A stretch of 64,000 nucleotides of DNA from Marchantia polymorpha subsp. ruderalis (GCA_037833965.1 AP031355.1:5605501-5669500); one strand, 5' to 3'; counted from the first letter of the stretch, positions 12,814-25,136 are shown. Made by a program: numbers and translations. The notes: a model not told the origin generated them from the letters alone.

Positions 12814-14112
12814 ATGGCGAGCGAGAAGAAGGATGCCAATTCCCAGAATACTCAGGATCAGCTCAAGCGAGCAGAAATTTACACTTACGAGGCACCGTGG
12901 CTTATTTACGGCATGAATTGGAGTGTACAGAGGGAACACAAGTTCCGTCTTGCCATTGGAAGTTTCATCGAGGAGTACTCGAACAAGGTGGAAATTGTGA
13001 GGCTTGATGATGAGACGGGTAAGTTCAATTCGGATCCGAAGCTTTCCTTCGAACACCCGTATCCCACGACGAAAATAATGTTCATCCCCGACAAGGAGAG
13101 CCAAAAGCCTGACCTCATGGCCACCACCGGAGACTATCTACGCATCTGGCAGATCAATGAAGACAAGGTGGAGCTCAAGAGTCTTCTCAACAACAACAAG
13201 AATAGCGAGTACTGCTCCCCGCTTACGTCGTTTGATTGGAATGAGACTGAGATGAGACGGCTGGGTACCTCCAGTATCGATACAACCTGCACTATCTGGG
13301 ACATAGAGAAGGAGGTGGTAGACACGCAACTCATTGCTCACGACAAGGCTGTATATGATATAGCTTGGGGAGGAGTAGGAGTGTTTGCTTCAGTGTCGGC
13401 CGATGGATCTGTGAGGGTGTTCGATCTGAGAGATAAAGAGCACTCTACGATCATCTATGAGAATCCTCAACCTGACACTCCTCTTCTTCGACTTGGGTGG
13501 AACAAACAAGACCCGCGCTACATGGCGACCATTGTCATGGACTCTGCGAAGGTCATTGTTTTGGACATTCGATTCCCCACGCTGCCAGTGGCAGAGCTAC
13601 AACGCCATCAGGTGAGACGAGTGTATGTAGTGGCACGATTTTTTCGAGTTCAAGTTGCATGGGCTTCTGCTTTTGTCATTTCTTTTTGCAAATGCCGTCC
13701 TGCATCTACGCCGATCATTAAAGGAATTTTGACGCTACAAGTGGAGGACAATTATCCCGCTCGTTCCTATCACCCGTCTAGGTGGGGTTGGTGTCCAAAT
13801 CCTTCAATCTTCAATCTAGAAGTAATGAGCAAGCATATCAAATCGAGTGCTCACGTATGTTTTGTTGTACAGGCTTGTGTAAATGCAGTAGCATGGGCTC
13901 CTCACAGCTCCTGCCACATCTGCACAGCGGGTGATGATTCGCAGGCTTTGATCTGGGACTTGTCCACTATGAGCACACCCGTGGACGGAGGTCTCGACCC
14001 TATTCTTGCTTACACGGCAGGGGCTGAAATCAATCAGCTTCAGTGGTCGTCTACGCAGCCGGACTGGGTGGCCATAGCATTTTCCAACAAGTTGCAGATT
14101 CTCAGGGTGTGA
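12814..14112 (+). CDS. LWD1: LIGHT-REGULATED WD1-type WD40 repeat protein
   Basis: Two exons, 12814-13611 and 13873-14112, give a 345-residue protein, close to Arabidopsis LWD1 (346) and TTG1 (341). The start is the ATG opening MASEKKDAN, just before the conserved [11 protein letters not shown] block. WD signatures include TCTIWDI (about 158-164), [13 protein letters not shown] (about 196-206) and QALIWDL (290-296). The C-terminus [20 protein letters not shown]...LQILRV is diagnostic of the LWD/TTG1 family and nearer LWD1. In Arabidopsis, LWD1/2 act in the circadian clock and photoperiod pathway, while TTG1 scaffolds MYB-bHLH complexes; the ancestral role outside flowering plants may differ. 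The donor is CAG|GTGAGA and the acceptor TTGTACAG. The intron has no in-frame stop and a length divisible by three, so the unspliced frame is open for 432 codons. Confidence 0.95.
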   Translation: MASEKKDANSQNTQDQLKRAEIYTYEAPWLIYGMNWSVQREHKFRLAIGSFIEEYSNKVEIVRLDDETGKFNSDPKLSFEHPYPTTKIMFIPDKESQKPDLMATTGDYLRIWQINEDKVELKSLLNNNKNSEYCSPLTSFDWNETEMRRLGTSSIDTTCTIWDIEKEVVDTQLIAHDKAVYDIAWGGVGVFASVSADGSVRVFDLRDKEHSTIIYENPQPDTPLLRLGWNKQDPRYMATIVMDSAKVIVLDIRFPTLPVAELQRHQVRRVYVVARFFRVQVAWASAFVISFCKCRPASTPIIKGILTLQVEDNYPARSYHPSRWGWCPNPSIFNLEVMSKHIKSSAHVCFVVQACVNAVAWAPHSSCHICTAGDDSQALIWDLSTMSTPVDGGLDPILAYTAGAEINQLQWSSTQPDWVAIAFSNKLQILRV

Positions 14113-17100
14113 GGTTTTAAGTACTTCTCACCAATTTTGGTGGACATCTGGGTGTGAAATAATCGGGGCCTTGATGCAAGGGAAGAAGGGCGATTCACCC
14201 ATTTGCGGGACGATGGTGATGACATCCTCCTTTGCATTCTCTATGCAGTGATGATTTTTAGTTTGGCGCTGTATCACATCTCTGGATCGGATGGTCAACT
14301 TTGAGCAGATTCATTGGAATGTGAGTACTCAGCAGAAGCATTGTAACAGTACGTCGGAGGTTTCGTATTGGAGCCTAGAGAATTTAGTCGAATCTGGAGT
14401 AGTATACTGGACCTTCTCATCTTTCCCCTAGGATCCCAGTCTGGGCAGGGGTTGGAGGCGTGGCCGATTCTAGCCTGCAGACCAGAGCAAACTTACACGA
14501 TCAATGTTCTGCATTATACTATGGCTGGCCGACCATTGATCTCTCATTGCGAACTGAAAGTATTTGTGTAGGAAACAGAGTCATGTACATCTCGAATCCA
14601 TTGCCCATGGTTTGCTGCTGGTTGGATTAGTATCTGGAAGCGAAACTGCTCCTTCCGGCAAGGCCGTGTCGAATGTGCCTATTTTGTGGATGCAAGGTAC
14701 CAGGATATGCACTATCGGATACAGCTTTTGCTCTGACGGTCGAGATGACATGGATGACCTGAAGTGATCTGCCACAACAGCAGGTGCATCTTTTGAGGTG
14801 GAGAGTCACTCTTCGAGAGGATTTTCATAGTAATGGGTATGGGAGTTGTAGATGACGCATCAGCTTGCGTTATGGCGCTCATGACTTGCCCAGAGATGTC
14901 ATTGGTGTTGTCGAATGAAACGTCTGTGGTCGTAGCACCAACCTGTAGGTATGTCATTTTCTCGAAGCGAAGCTCTTCTTTATCACAAGAAAGGCTGCCT
15001 TCTGGAAGTCAGAGGAAAAGCCAGAGTTTGGAGTGTTCCAATGGTAGGTTGGTAGGCCGGTACGAGCAAGGAAGTCCAGACAGAGTCTCAGACTGTTGGC
15101 TGGCAATTAAAACCAACCAGTACCTCACAACAGAAGTCATGGTGTCAAATCAACAGATGCTCGAAGATGAGTGTTATGTTCAAGCTTACTATCTGGTCTT
15201 CTGTATACACGAGGGGTACCGCATCAATCCGATCTTCAATCCAGATACGTCCTCCTCGGGCATGTGACCTTCGTGTTCTGTCCGGTCTTTGCTAGCGGGT
15301 GTAACGTTGAATATTGGATCAGAACGTGAACGTGAGCCTGGTCCAGAGGAGCCCAGCTCGGTGGGATATGTATCATAGTGGAGATGGGAGCTTTATAAAC
15401 ACTATCCAGGTGGTTAGGTAAGAGAATGAGGATAGACACGAAGAACAGTCTCAAACCTCTGCTTATACATCTTTCATTGGTGACTTTCTTATGGGAGCAC
15501 TGTGTGTACTATTGAAACAGAGTTGGAATGACAATTAAGTTTACTGACAGCAGCAACGGATTTCTCTGTGCAGTTCGGTTATGCTTATGTCTACATGCTT
15601 CTATTTTATATATAAGATTATATATATATATATATAATATCTTATAATTTTAGTTGTGAATGGGTTAACGATCCTTGCATGAGTCGGGTGAGTTATCCAC
15701 CAAGCGAAGATACACAACGCAATCAAATTCCTAGTAGCCTAACTCGTAGACGTTCATGGTTGTGTTGCAACGATTGGTAGAATTTTGCAAAGCATGGAGT
15801 GAAGGCGGTGTCTGGTAGCATGGTGTGGCAATATTCGGACATACACATTCGAAACATTCATACCACTCTAGAATAGTACAGAGATTCCCAAGTCGCCGAT
15901 GACTTAAACACCTCGTTGGACTCGGACAGAGTGACGTGTTGGTGTAATGCTCCATCTTTGTCTATTTTATCTGTCTTACTCATCGACATTGGCCAGTTAC
16001 ACCCAAGATGACGTATGGCCGATTGTAACGTTCTCTATGTCCAATGTGCGATAAACTGCGACGCCTGCCACAGTCAGCTTCCACACTCCCCAGGCCTACT
16101 GAAGATTGTGTCCGACTCCAAGACTTAAGTTCACAATGTGATGTTTTTCAGTTTCTCAAACTTAAGATTTTGTCAACGATTAGTATCATGTCCGGGTTAG
16201 GAAGTGAAGATGTTTAAAAAATGTGAAGTGCTGATTGTTAGACTTCGTTTCACCCGGTAGAGGAACTAAGGGTGGAAACGTGTGCAACGGATGACAAACC
16301 TAATGCTAGAGTGTGCAGGTCTTGAAGTCAGTGGCCACCTCGGACTTCACCAAGCGGAAAAATCCAAATCGATTACAGTCAACAATGGAGACTCTTAATC
16401 TTCGTGTGTCGAAATCTGTGATGAATTCTTGAAAAGATCAGGTTAGGCAGTTTAGTTCACCTCATGTGTTCTTTCCTGAGTTGAAGGAAACACGCGACTC
16501 GTTGGTCCGTTACGTCACTGATAATCAGCTCATGTCTTGGAAACAAATTCACTTGTGAGAAAGTGTCATGACATGTTACTTCTTCACCGAAGTCCCGTAA
16601 CGTGAACGAATTGTGGTCACAGGTGGTCCACACTACAACTCCGATTCACAAATGCACAGTATAATTCGATCCGGATTGACATCTCGGTAGGTGTCGACCT
16701 TTAAATGGAGAGAAGAAATATCCTCGAAGTGGTCTCATCTGTTGGAAGTTTTGCTGTCTACAGCTTCACCCAACCGGAACTAAAAAGAAAGAGGCAGAAA
16801 CATCACTTATAGAAAGAGGCAGAAAAAGGTCCAGCACCAGATGTTCGGAGTCAATGACTAGGTCCAGCTTCGTACAAAACCTAGCCTAAGTTGAGCTTAA
16901 TTAGGTTGTACTTTCACATCATCGACGGTTTTCTTGCAAATTGTTCTCTCAGTCAGTTATTTGGATTGGGGCAAGAGTCCATCTTGCAGTTCCCAGGTCC
17001 AAATCAGATCATCGGATTAAATAATCCTGTATCTGACTTTCTCGAGTGAAATCTAGAGGTTCAGGATATAATTAATGCAGAAGTACCAGGATGGACCTAC

Positions 17101-17150
17101 GAATGCGAAGGGGGTAGTAACCGTCCAAAGACGGACATGCACGGGAGGCA
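14113..17150. other. 3' flank of the LWD1-like gene and intergenic DNA
   Basis: Probably holds the 3'UTR at its left end. No frame resembles a known protein. Near 15604-15646 an almost perfect palindrome is built around a (TA)n core (ATAAGATTATA...ATATCTTAT). Otherwise I see nothing. Confidence 0.45.
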
Positions 17151-19579
17151 CAGTTGTGCATAAAAGAGCAGGAACGTAACCAAGCAGCCCAATCGGCTCC
17201 GCAGGCAAATAACTCATTACAATTGCTCTGTCGGTGTTCCATGGGAATTCTATGCTCATTGAAGTTTCGAGATTGTTTCAGATCGTTCAATCATAATTCT
17301 TCTTGCGAAGGCCTGACACCTTATAGACTTCATCCTACTTTAAAGTTGCACTCCAAAATAGAGCGATTTACCCATTATGTTCCAGCGCTCTCTTAAACAA
17401 GATAAATCTGATGTGACTTCATTCGAACCAGATTCCGACTCATTCATGCAACTGTAACTTGCGTGTGGAGGAAGCGACTGTCTGAAGAAGTATTGTTCAG
17501 ATCGATCCAAAACCAATCAAGCTGACTTGTCAGTAACTGGAATCATGAGTGCATGCAAACCTTGAATCTCATGTATTGAGCAATTTATGAGTTGCTACCT
17601 CTAAACCTTGCCATAAAGTTCTTCAAATGGAAAGTACCTACGGCATACCATCGTTCCAAGTATTCCTTACCTGGTTTCCTCACGGTATACCCTGTCTTCT
17701 TACAGATCAGAGTAGGAAGATCTTCCAGAGGTCTGAGTGTAGATGAGCGGAGGGAAACTAACGACTTCGTCTACAGGACTCTGAGAACGCTCTACATGCT
17801 GCAATCACCAGCTCACATATGCATCGTAGCCCAGCTCTCTTCTGCCAGAAATAATGCACCAATATTGGCTGTTTCAGCTGATACAAGTTTTCAGTGAAGA
17901 AGAGAGTGGGTGTTGGTGACCATGATTGTTTTCCAGGGGTTAGTATAAATTGAAGGAGACACGAAAGCAAATGAGATCCAGTCCACTCGTGCTCCTGCAA
18001 TGGACGACGGTAATTGAAGACGAGAGGTTTGCAGAGTGCGAAGGACAGAAATCCACAAAGGAGGCCTGAGATAATAAATGAAACTCTAAGAGCTGAGTGT
18101 AGCTTGGACTTGCAGCCGTGATTCCTTGAGACTCTGTGTTCCAAAGCCTTACAAATAGGAAAAAGGTGTGGGGGAACATGTACTCTTTTAAGTTCTCACG
18201 ACTCTTTCTGGTGAAGTACCAGCTGTTCGTTTGCTTGCTGATCATGGTGTAACGCATGTGCATTGGACGAGGCTTTGAAATCAACAGCAACGACGAGCAA
18301 GTCAGGGAGGGAGGGCGGGAGCCTCTATTCCACTGAATCCGCAGCACCACTAAGTAGTGTCTTTTACGCTCCTTCGACGGTCGACCGAGTCACTTGCGGT
18401 TATTGATATTGGTACGACCGGCCCGCCCGTCCTCTGTACTGAGAACGAACCTCGTGTACTGCGAGTGCCTTAAGAGTAAGGATGTCCAAAGGACTAATGC
18501 TTTGAGTACTTCCTTCAGACGCACGTTTCCATACACCTCATCTCTCTCTGCTGTAACTTGCAGGACGGAAAGGGAGTGCCACTATATCTTTCTGCATCTG
18601 TTCTTCCTCCGTTCCTCTCCTTGAAACCTTGCACTTAGATCCTGATGGTGACATTCATCATCTGCCATACATTGACTCTAGAGTCGGAAACTACTGGTGA
18701 ACAGAGAGTTGGACGTAGTTGAGGGTGAGATTGTCGATGGTGAAGAGATTTAAGAGTTCAGAGCTCTTCCACATCTGTCTCACTCAGCTCTTTAGATACC
18801 TGTGTGTCTATTTTGCTGCTATGATACGAGCGTCCTGACTCTAACTCGAGACCTCGATTTCAGAATTCAGAATTCGGTATAGCGCAATGTATTTTAAATA
18901 TACACTTCAGCCAAAAGGAAAGACTTCCATCGTAGTTGGTTTTGGTAATGATCTCTAGCTGAAAACATCATTTCTGCTCGTGCGAGCAAAGAGCAACGAG
19001 TGTTTTCAGGGATGCTTGTGTACTACCTGCAAAATACTTTTCCTACGAAAATAGACTCAAACCAGCAGTCGTGGTTGCTCCCCACAACACTGGGTAGCCA
19101 TTTATTCTACACATCACTCGATGGGAACGTGTGGAGTAAACTGCATGAACGAAATAAATGAAAGAATCTATATGAAACACCGGCGGTCGTAACAGAGCAG
19201 GAAAACACTAGCCACAGAGGAAAAGTAACTCGCCCAATTCATCAACAATGTTTCATCATGGGCAAAGTCACAAGATTTCAGTTCTCTTAGATATTTTGCT
19301 ACTTGACGGGCATGGGTCATGGGTGATGGTCATGGTCAGAAGACTTGACTGCAATATCGAAGGGTAAAAAAGGTTCACTCAGTGTCAGCGAAAAGAATGG
19401 AATGCATCCAGAAGGATGCGGATCCCTACTAGAAAACTGCAACGCAACAAGAAACAGAAAGCCCAAAATATAAGATTGGCTGAGCAACGTGAACTGGGAT
19501 ATGTATACCATATATGACTATGAAATGTTACGAAGAAATAATCACAAAATTGAAACATTATGTTGAAGTGACTCGGAAG
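17150..19579. other. Intergenic region, no gene recognised
   Basis: Frames of 100-136 codons occur on both strands near 17.6-18.35 kb, but they overlap one another and match no family I know. Nothing firm can be supported. Confidence 0.4.
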
Positions 19580-19617
19580 TGGTGTGTCTTCAAGCTTGGC
19601 AGCTTGAAGACACACCA
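19580..19617. repeat. Perfect 17-bp hairpin
   Basis: Arm 19580-19596 (TGGTGTGTCTTCAAGCT) pairs exactly with 19601-19617; the loop is TGGC. It resembles the other snap-back hairpins of the window in form but not in sequence. Confidence 0.9.
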
Positions 19618-19904
19618 ACGCCCTTATGGAAATTAGCAGTCGACAAATTTTGACCGATTTTTGCGCAACGCGTGAGTACCACATTATTCCTGTTGGTTCA
19701 AAACTCTGATTTTCTCGAAGCCCCACTGCTCTCAAAAAAATTCAATTTCTTTAGTTTTCGCAGATTGGCTCCTTATTCTTGCATCGGAGGAAGTTCTTGC
19801 ATCTGTATACTCCAATCTTCCCGAAGAATGTAAATTTCATGCAACTTGAAACCTATTTTTAAAATGTTGCGTGCTGAAGTCTCACCATCGAGGGAGTGAT
19901 AGAG

Positions 19905-20174
19905 AGACATGGAAAGGTCTCCGTGAGCAGCAAATTCCATCGATTATCAAATGCTTTTCCTGGTCACCACTACTTACCAGGTTGTCTGCAGACTATAGTT
20001 GAGATCACAAACTGTGTTGTTAGCACGAGGATCGCAGTAAGACATCGAAAGGCCACGCTCAGCGGAAAATCCCATCCCTTTTCAAATGCTTTTCCTGGTC
20101 GTCATTGCTTACCAAGTTGTCAGCGGACTATAGTCGAGACCAAAAACTGTGTGGTTAGCGCAAGGATCGGATCG
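19905..20174 (+). repeat. Two-copy 135-bp tandem repeat, open in one frame
   Basis: Two diverged units, 19905-20039 and 20040-20174, share blocks such as CAAATGCTTTTCCTGGTC and GGATCGCAGTA. The unit length is exactly 45 codons and one frame (19896-20180, opening on GTG rather than ATG) is open through both copies, giving two similar 45-residue units with the shared core SNAFPG, a conserved CVVS motif and paired Cys. There is no ATG and no known family, so coding is unproven. Confidence 0.75.
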
Positions 20175-21480
20175 CAGTAGAGGACGGGAGCGGAGTTCGT
20201 TACATACGTGCCCTGTATATACATTGAAGAAAATGGGATATCACCCAATTATAAAACATAAAATAAAAGGAGGAGGAAAATTGTTGTTATAACACATCTT
20301 AAACACACAAAGCTATACCGTATCCATATTGTCATCATTAATGTAGGTGCTACAGCTATCATCCATTTTGGATTAGAGTATCAACCTATTACACAAGGTA
20401 GAGGTTATTGTATGCTATCGACACTAAGACAATAGGGTCATATTTTATAGAGCAAACCATGTTCGCATTAACTTCGCGTTAATGCCATATTGAACACAAT
20501 TGATTTACACTTTCCTCTTGTTCTCATGTGTCCACTTATAAGTACAATGATTGATTGCCCTAAATGACTCCTTGACTCTGAGACTTGTAACCTAGCTCGT
20601 ACTCAAGCAAGTTTATTGTCTACCAAGGAACAAAGCACTACGTTTTTTCAATCTAAGTCTGTAGCATTATAGTTGTGGTGTACAATGGAAGAAGACCACC
20701 ATAAAGCACAATTTGAATTGATTCTTTACTGGTATCTAGAGTTCTTGTTTAAATTGTTTGTTGGGAAATATCAAGATATATTTTTGAACACTCGGAATTA
20801 AAATTCACTTTATTTGGATTATAATTTTTATGTGAAAAGTGTCTAATTTTGAACACTACGTTTGTTGATAATAGTCAAACAGGACTTTAAATTATTGTTC
20901 CTATAACAACTTGATATGGGAAGAATAACCAAAGTGTTCATAACTTCACATTCCAGATGTGGACTTAAAAGTATGAAGGATGCCAAAAAAAAATTTAATA
21001 CTGTTTCAATGAAATATTTTAAATTTGGCTTGATCAACTGCGCCCAATCCACATTGATTTTAATATTTATATTATTTTAAGAATTCTGTATAGATATTTC
21101 AACCTTGTAAAAATAAATCTTAATACTTGCATCACAAGTTTGGTACTCCATTTTAATACTACATCCAAAATAAGAAACTTGAAAAAATCCACAAAATTAT
21201 AATCATAATAGATGGGAAGACAGAAATAAGATATAAGAGTAGATTTTTTTTTAATTTCTTAATTCCTTTCATCTTTTCAAATCTTTCATCTCTTCTTTTA
21301 CTTGTATCAAAATCTGATCAGATTTCTATTTATTTTTATTATTTTAGCTTAAGTGATTCATAACTTGATTACAAATATCATTGTTGAAGGAGTTGCTCTA
21401 AATCATATGGTACTGCTTAATAGTATTATAGTAGTTTTGATGAAAGTCATACGATTATATATATATATATATATATATAT

Positions 21481-21913
21481 GGACCCGCTAACCAGCACTC
21501 ACCTTTGGCTAACCACCACTCACCCTGTCTATATAGAACCCCTAGGCTCGTTTTCGAGGCCTGTGATTGGCTGGAACCATTCAACCTAAACCCACAACGT
21601 GCTACCTCTACCTCTACACAGAGGTATCCCTCGCAATTTGAGGTGGTTGAGGCATCTGTGAGACCCCAAAGAAGATGTGGAAGGTGCCGTCAGTCTGGTC
21701 ACAATGCTCGACGTTACCAGCAACCTCCCGCATCTCTCTGATATTGAAGAAGATAGATAGACAATAGCTCAAATAATATTTAATACAAAAATGGTTTTCT
21801 GACGGCGGCAAATTATTTTTTCGTGATAATATTGAATGGTTCCAGCCAATCACAAGTCTCAAAAACGAGCCTATGGGTTCTATATGGACAGAGTGAGTGG
21901 TGGTTAGTGGCTC

Positions 21914-21915
<2 letters not shown>
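21481..21915. mobile_element. Mutator-like MITE with long terminal inverted repeats in a (TA)n tract
   Basis: The left end 21481-21585 and right end 21831-21915 are inverted copies: CTAACCACCACTCAC, then TATAGAACCC, GGCTCGTTTT and GTGATTGGCTGGAACCATTC occur in the same order on opposite strands. The left end carries an extra degenerate copy of the terminal CTAACC...CACTCAC motif. (TA)n runs flank both ends (about 21456-21480 and 21916-21955), so any target duplication is masked. The interior on the + strand encodes RRCGRCRQSGHNARRYQQP, a C-x2-C-x4-H zinc-knuckle form typical of MULE transposase C-termini, with the last Cys replaced by Tyr. Most likely a deletion derivative of a MULE; non-autonomous. 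Confidence 0.75.
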
Positions 21916-21958
<43 letters not shown>

Positions 21959-22554
21959 ATTAAATATTTCTTAAAAAACTCAAGGGAAAATTTTGATTTC
22001 GATCATTATCTGTCATAACTTATGACTAGGCATGGTTCAAATAGGCTTTCATATATGTCGGTACCTAAATGACCTAAACGCGCACTAGTTTAGGCGCCTA
22101 AACTAAAGTGGGCGGGATTTGGAGCCTAATTGAACCAAGAACTTAGCATCCAATGAGAAGATGACGCGCTTACTCGCTGCAACGGATTTTTGCCTCCAAG
22201 TCAGTATATATGGAACCTGGTTAATGCACCTCATTCTCCCATTCGAGTTCCTCTGATTGAAGTGCATAGTTTGTCAATTTGACCTCATGTTCGTAAGTGA
22301 ATCTACTGCCCGAACTGCGAAGATAATTCTCGTCTTTCTGCTTCTTACGCTTTCTTTCTTTCATGCGTCGTCATTCATTTTTTGTCTTTACTTGCTCTCT
22401 ACACTAATCCTCTCTTCTCTTGAGGTTCTGACTGTCTTTAACGCTTGTCCAGCCTGCACGATAATGTCAAACAATTTGTGTGCTTCTTCTGGTCCGATGA
22501 CTCGAACATGACACTCCCCTAGACTTTGACCCTAGAATCGACATCCGCAACGAA

Positions 22555-22718
22555 GAATTTGCTTTCGCGATCACGGGGACCATATACATCGCCCCCTACA
22601 CGACATTGATTTTGCAGCAAAAAAAAACAGATTATTGAACTTGCTTTCGCGATCACGGGGACCATATACATCGCCCCCTACACGACATTGATTTTGCAGC
22701 CAAAAAAAACAGATTATT
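22555..22718. repeat. 82-bp direct tandem duplication
   Basis: Units 22555-22636 and 22637-22718 are almost identical (GAA.TTGCTTTCGCGATCA at each start, CAGATTATT at each end), differing by two substitutions. The near identity implies a recent duplication. It lies in no recognised gene. Confidence 0.9.
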
Positions 22719-23629
22719 GAACTGAATTGTGGTTTTGTGGTCACATTCGTAACCTGAGAATCGCTCCATCCGTCCGTGCTTTAAAGAGAGCGAGGAACCG
22801 AATCAAAATCGGATTATTGAACCGAATCTTCGCTGCCACATTTCAGATTCAATGTTACTTTATAATCTATAATTTCTTGTCCTATGATTTAAGCATGCAG
22901 CTCTCGATGATTTGGGTATATGTAGTTCTGCAGTTTTCCAAACAACACAGGATAACTGCACCCTGTATCACACTGCCAACAATCTCTCATTGAAAAATTG
23001 AGAGTCAGTCTTTCAAAGAAAAGAAAATTTTTAACAAGTGAGGTTTGATGTCACATATTTTCATTATTCCCAGATCTCTCGTTTAGTTTCCGTGCTCAAG
23101 TCTTGTCTTCCTTCACCGAGGTTTTTCCTTGATACACAATTTCCTTCATTTTTTTGTTTCTTCCGGTGCCCAGAATCTATGCCAGAGTGACTGCTTCACA
23201 GGGAAGTGAGCTCTCTAGTCTTGGGGCTCGGTGGAAAATTCACAACAAAAATTTATAAGCCTACAACAAAGTGCATGCTTACATTGTACAACGTTGAAAC
23301 TCAAATGTTCGTGTCAAGATTTACTTTGGAAGTTAACAAAAATCTTGGTTCATGTTACTCTCAACCTCTCGGCAGAACCACTCCAACGTTTAAGAGCACG
23401 GCCAGGCCTCTGCCGCAACAGAAGGCATGTCTCCTCTTCTACCAATTCTTTGAAATCTCTGGCATGGGCTATGGCAATCATCCAACGGCCGGGAGATCCT
23501 CCCCACGTCACACATTTCGCACTCTCTCGTCCCGCGAGCCAAGCTCAGAACTTCGTCCAATGCGGATTGTTTCTTCCCATGTACATTTGTAAATCTTCTC
23601 CACTGACAGTTGTTGCGACAATCCAATCC

Positions 23630-23993
23630 ACGACAATTCATGATCCCCTTAAGTCTATGTGTCCGTCCAACAGCACGCGAGTGTTTCGGGATTGCAACAT
23701 TGTTGTTCTTTTCTACCATTGCAACTGTCATCGCATGAGCGGAAGCCGTGTTGCCCATGTTAGATGTGTTCATGAGCAAAGAAGCTCGAGTCGTTTGGAG
23801 GTACCTCGTTCTAACTTTGATTTTGCTCATATTTGCGGAGTTTTTCATTCTGAGCGCATTCGCCATAGCAGGATTCGCATCATTGCTACTTATTTTCACT
23901 ATGCAAGTTAACATGATCGCCACGAGCGTGATAGAAATCCTATTGTGCATATCAATTTTGGTCTGGTACCTTAGGCACCTGTGCAAATTATGA
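23630..23993 (+). pseudogene. Decayed multi-pass membrane protein frame, possibly PGG-domain-like
   Basis: From 23757 (first ATG) to 23993 a 78-residue frame is strongly hydrophobic, with two or three membrane segments (LVLTLILLIFAEFFILSAFA; IAGFASLLLIFTM; IEILLCISILVWYL). The same frame is hydrophobic upstream (CFGIATLLFFSTIATVIA) but is cut by a TGA near 23734. Further upstream a different frame reads SPLTVVATIQST, which resembles the LTVVATLIAT block that opens PGG domains of plant ankyrin-membrane proteins. Together this suggests a membrane-protein gene with a frameshift and a stop. The PGG reading is tentative. A 240-codon frame on the other strand (24112-23390) is more likely a shadow. 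Confidence 0.25.
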
Positions 23994-24561
23994 CCTAGTT
24001 GGTGGTGTAACATTGAGGAGAGTATCTTTCCTCGTTGCGCTCTCAGTGGACATAAACTCCAGCTAACTTTCTTTAACATCTGTTTCACCTTGCCTCCACT
24101 CATCTCTCGCATTCTGGATGCAACGTTGCTGATTGATGGTGGTGGGCTTCTCCTCTATTCCACACAACGCTACAATTAGATCCAGAACGTGCTAATGCAC
24201 CAAGGAGACGAGACAATTGTCACGGACCAGGATTTCGTCCAAGTGGATCAGATCTCTAGGCTGCAATATAGCTAGCAGGACAGACAAAGGTGAAACCTAT
24301 TACAATCGGCCGAGTACATAGGACAGATTTATGCAAGCTCATCCTATCTGCTCTCATCGACTCAAGGACGGCAATGTGGACAGAAATTTCCACCTGCAGG
24401 TCCATTTCCCCGTGTAATTCTCGCTCTGAAAATAAGAAATCAATCGATTCATTCGGGCATCTACGAACGAATCTCTTCTTGGAGTTTAATAGATGGCAGA
24501 GATTGTTGATTGCTAGAACGAGTTGAGCTCCATAGCCCGAGGCACAAAATCCACGAAAAAG

Positions 24562-24598
24562 TTTCACGGTTCCAGATTTAGAATCCGGAACCGTGAAA
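24562..24598. repeat. 12-bp perfect hairpin with imperfect inner stem
   Basis: TTTCACGGTTCC at 24562-24573 pairs with 24587-24598. The inner part (AGATTT/GAATCC) pairs with a mismatch and a G-U, giving an 18-bp near-continuous stem around one base. Confidence 0.8.
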
Positions 24599-24823
24599 TA
24601 TGTGTTTGTCGAGATTAAAACAATAATATTTCTCTAGTGCTACTACATGAGCTCATCAAACTATCTGCAGCAGATTTTATACTAAGATTTGACAACATGC
24701 TTTTTGATTGAAACATTCTTATTTATCTGATCCGATCGATATCAAAACTGATGGGTACAAAACTCTAATCTATGCTCATAGATGTCAGCAAGTGATTAAC
24801 AACGTCATCGATTCGCTTTTCAG

Positions 24824-24983
24824 CAGTTCAAATTTCAAAGACGGTTGATCTTCATTTGTTGCTCGATTTTTGAATCTGATGAAATGTTGGGATGTAATTG
24901 CAACAGTTCAAATTTCAAAGACGGTTGATCTTCATTTGTTGCTCGATTTTTGAATCTGATGAAATGTTGTGATGTAATTGCAA
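24824..24983. repeat. 80-bp direct tandem duplication
   Basis: Units 24824-24903 and 24904-24983 both start CAGTTCAAATTTCAAAGACG and end GATGTAATTGCAA. They differ at a single visible position (GTTGGGATG against GTTGTGATG), so the duplication is recent. Confidence 0.9.
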
Positions 24984-25100
24984 CGCTTTTTCCTAGAACT
25001 AATACGGTAAGGTTTGATTTTTCAGTTTTGTTTTGGAAACAAAATTTGTTTCAAAAAATATTATCAAACTTTGGATTAGAAAGAATTATGGAGACAAAAC

Positions 25101-25136
25101 ACTTTTCTATGAACAAATTTTTGTTCATAGAAAAGT
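25101..25136. repeat. Perfect 17-bp hairpin, 2-nt loop
   Basis: ACTTTTCTATGAACAAA at 25101-25117 is the exact reverse complement of 25120-25136. The motif TTCTATGAACAA recurs in part near 25232, so the arm may derive from local sequence. Confidence 0.9.

Noticed and set aside
23390..24112. 240-codon minus-strand frame with an ATG
   Set aside because: Unusually long for chance, but the composition (many Met, Asn, Arg) resembles the antisense of a hydrophobic coding region; the + strand gives clear membrane segments. No family recognised.
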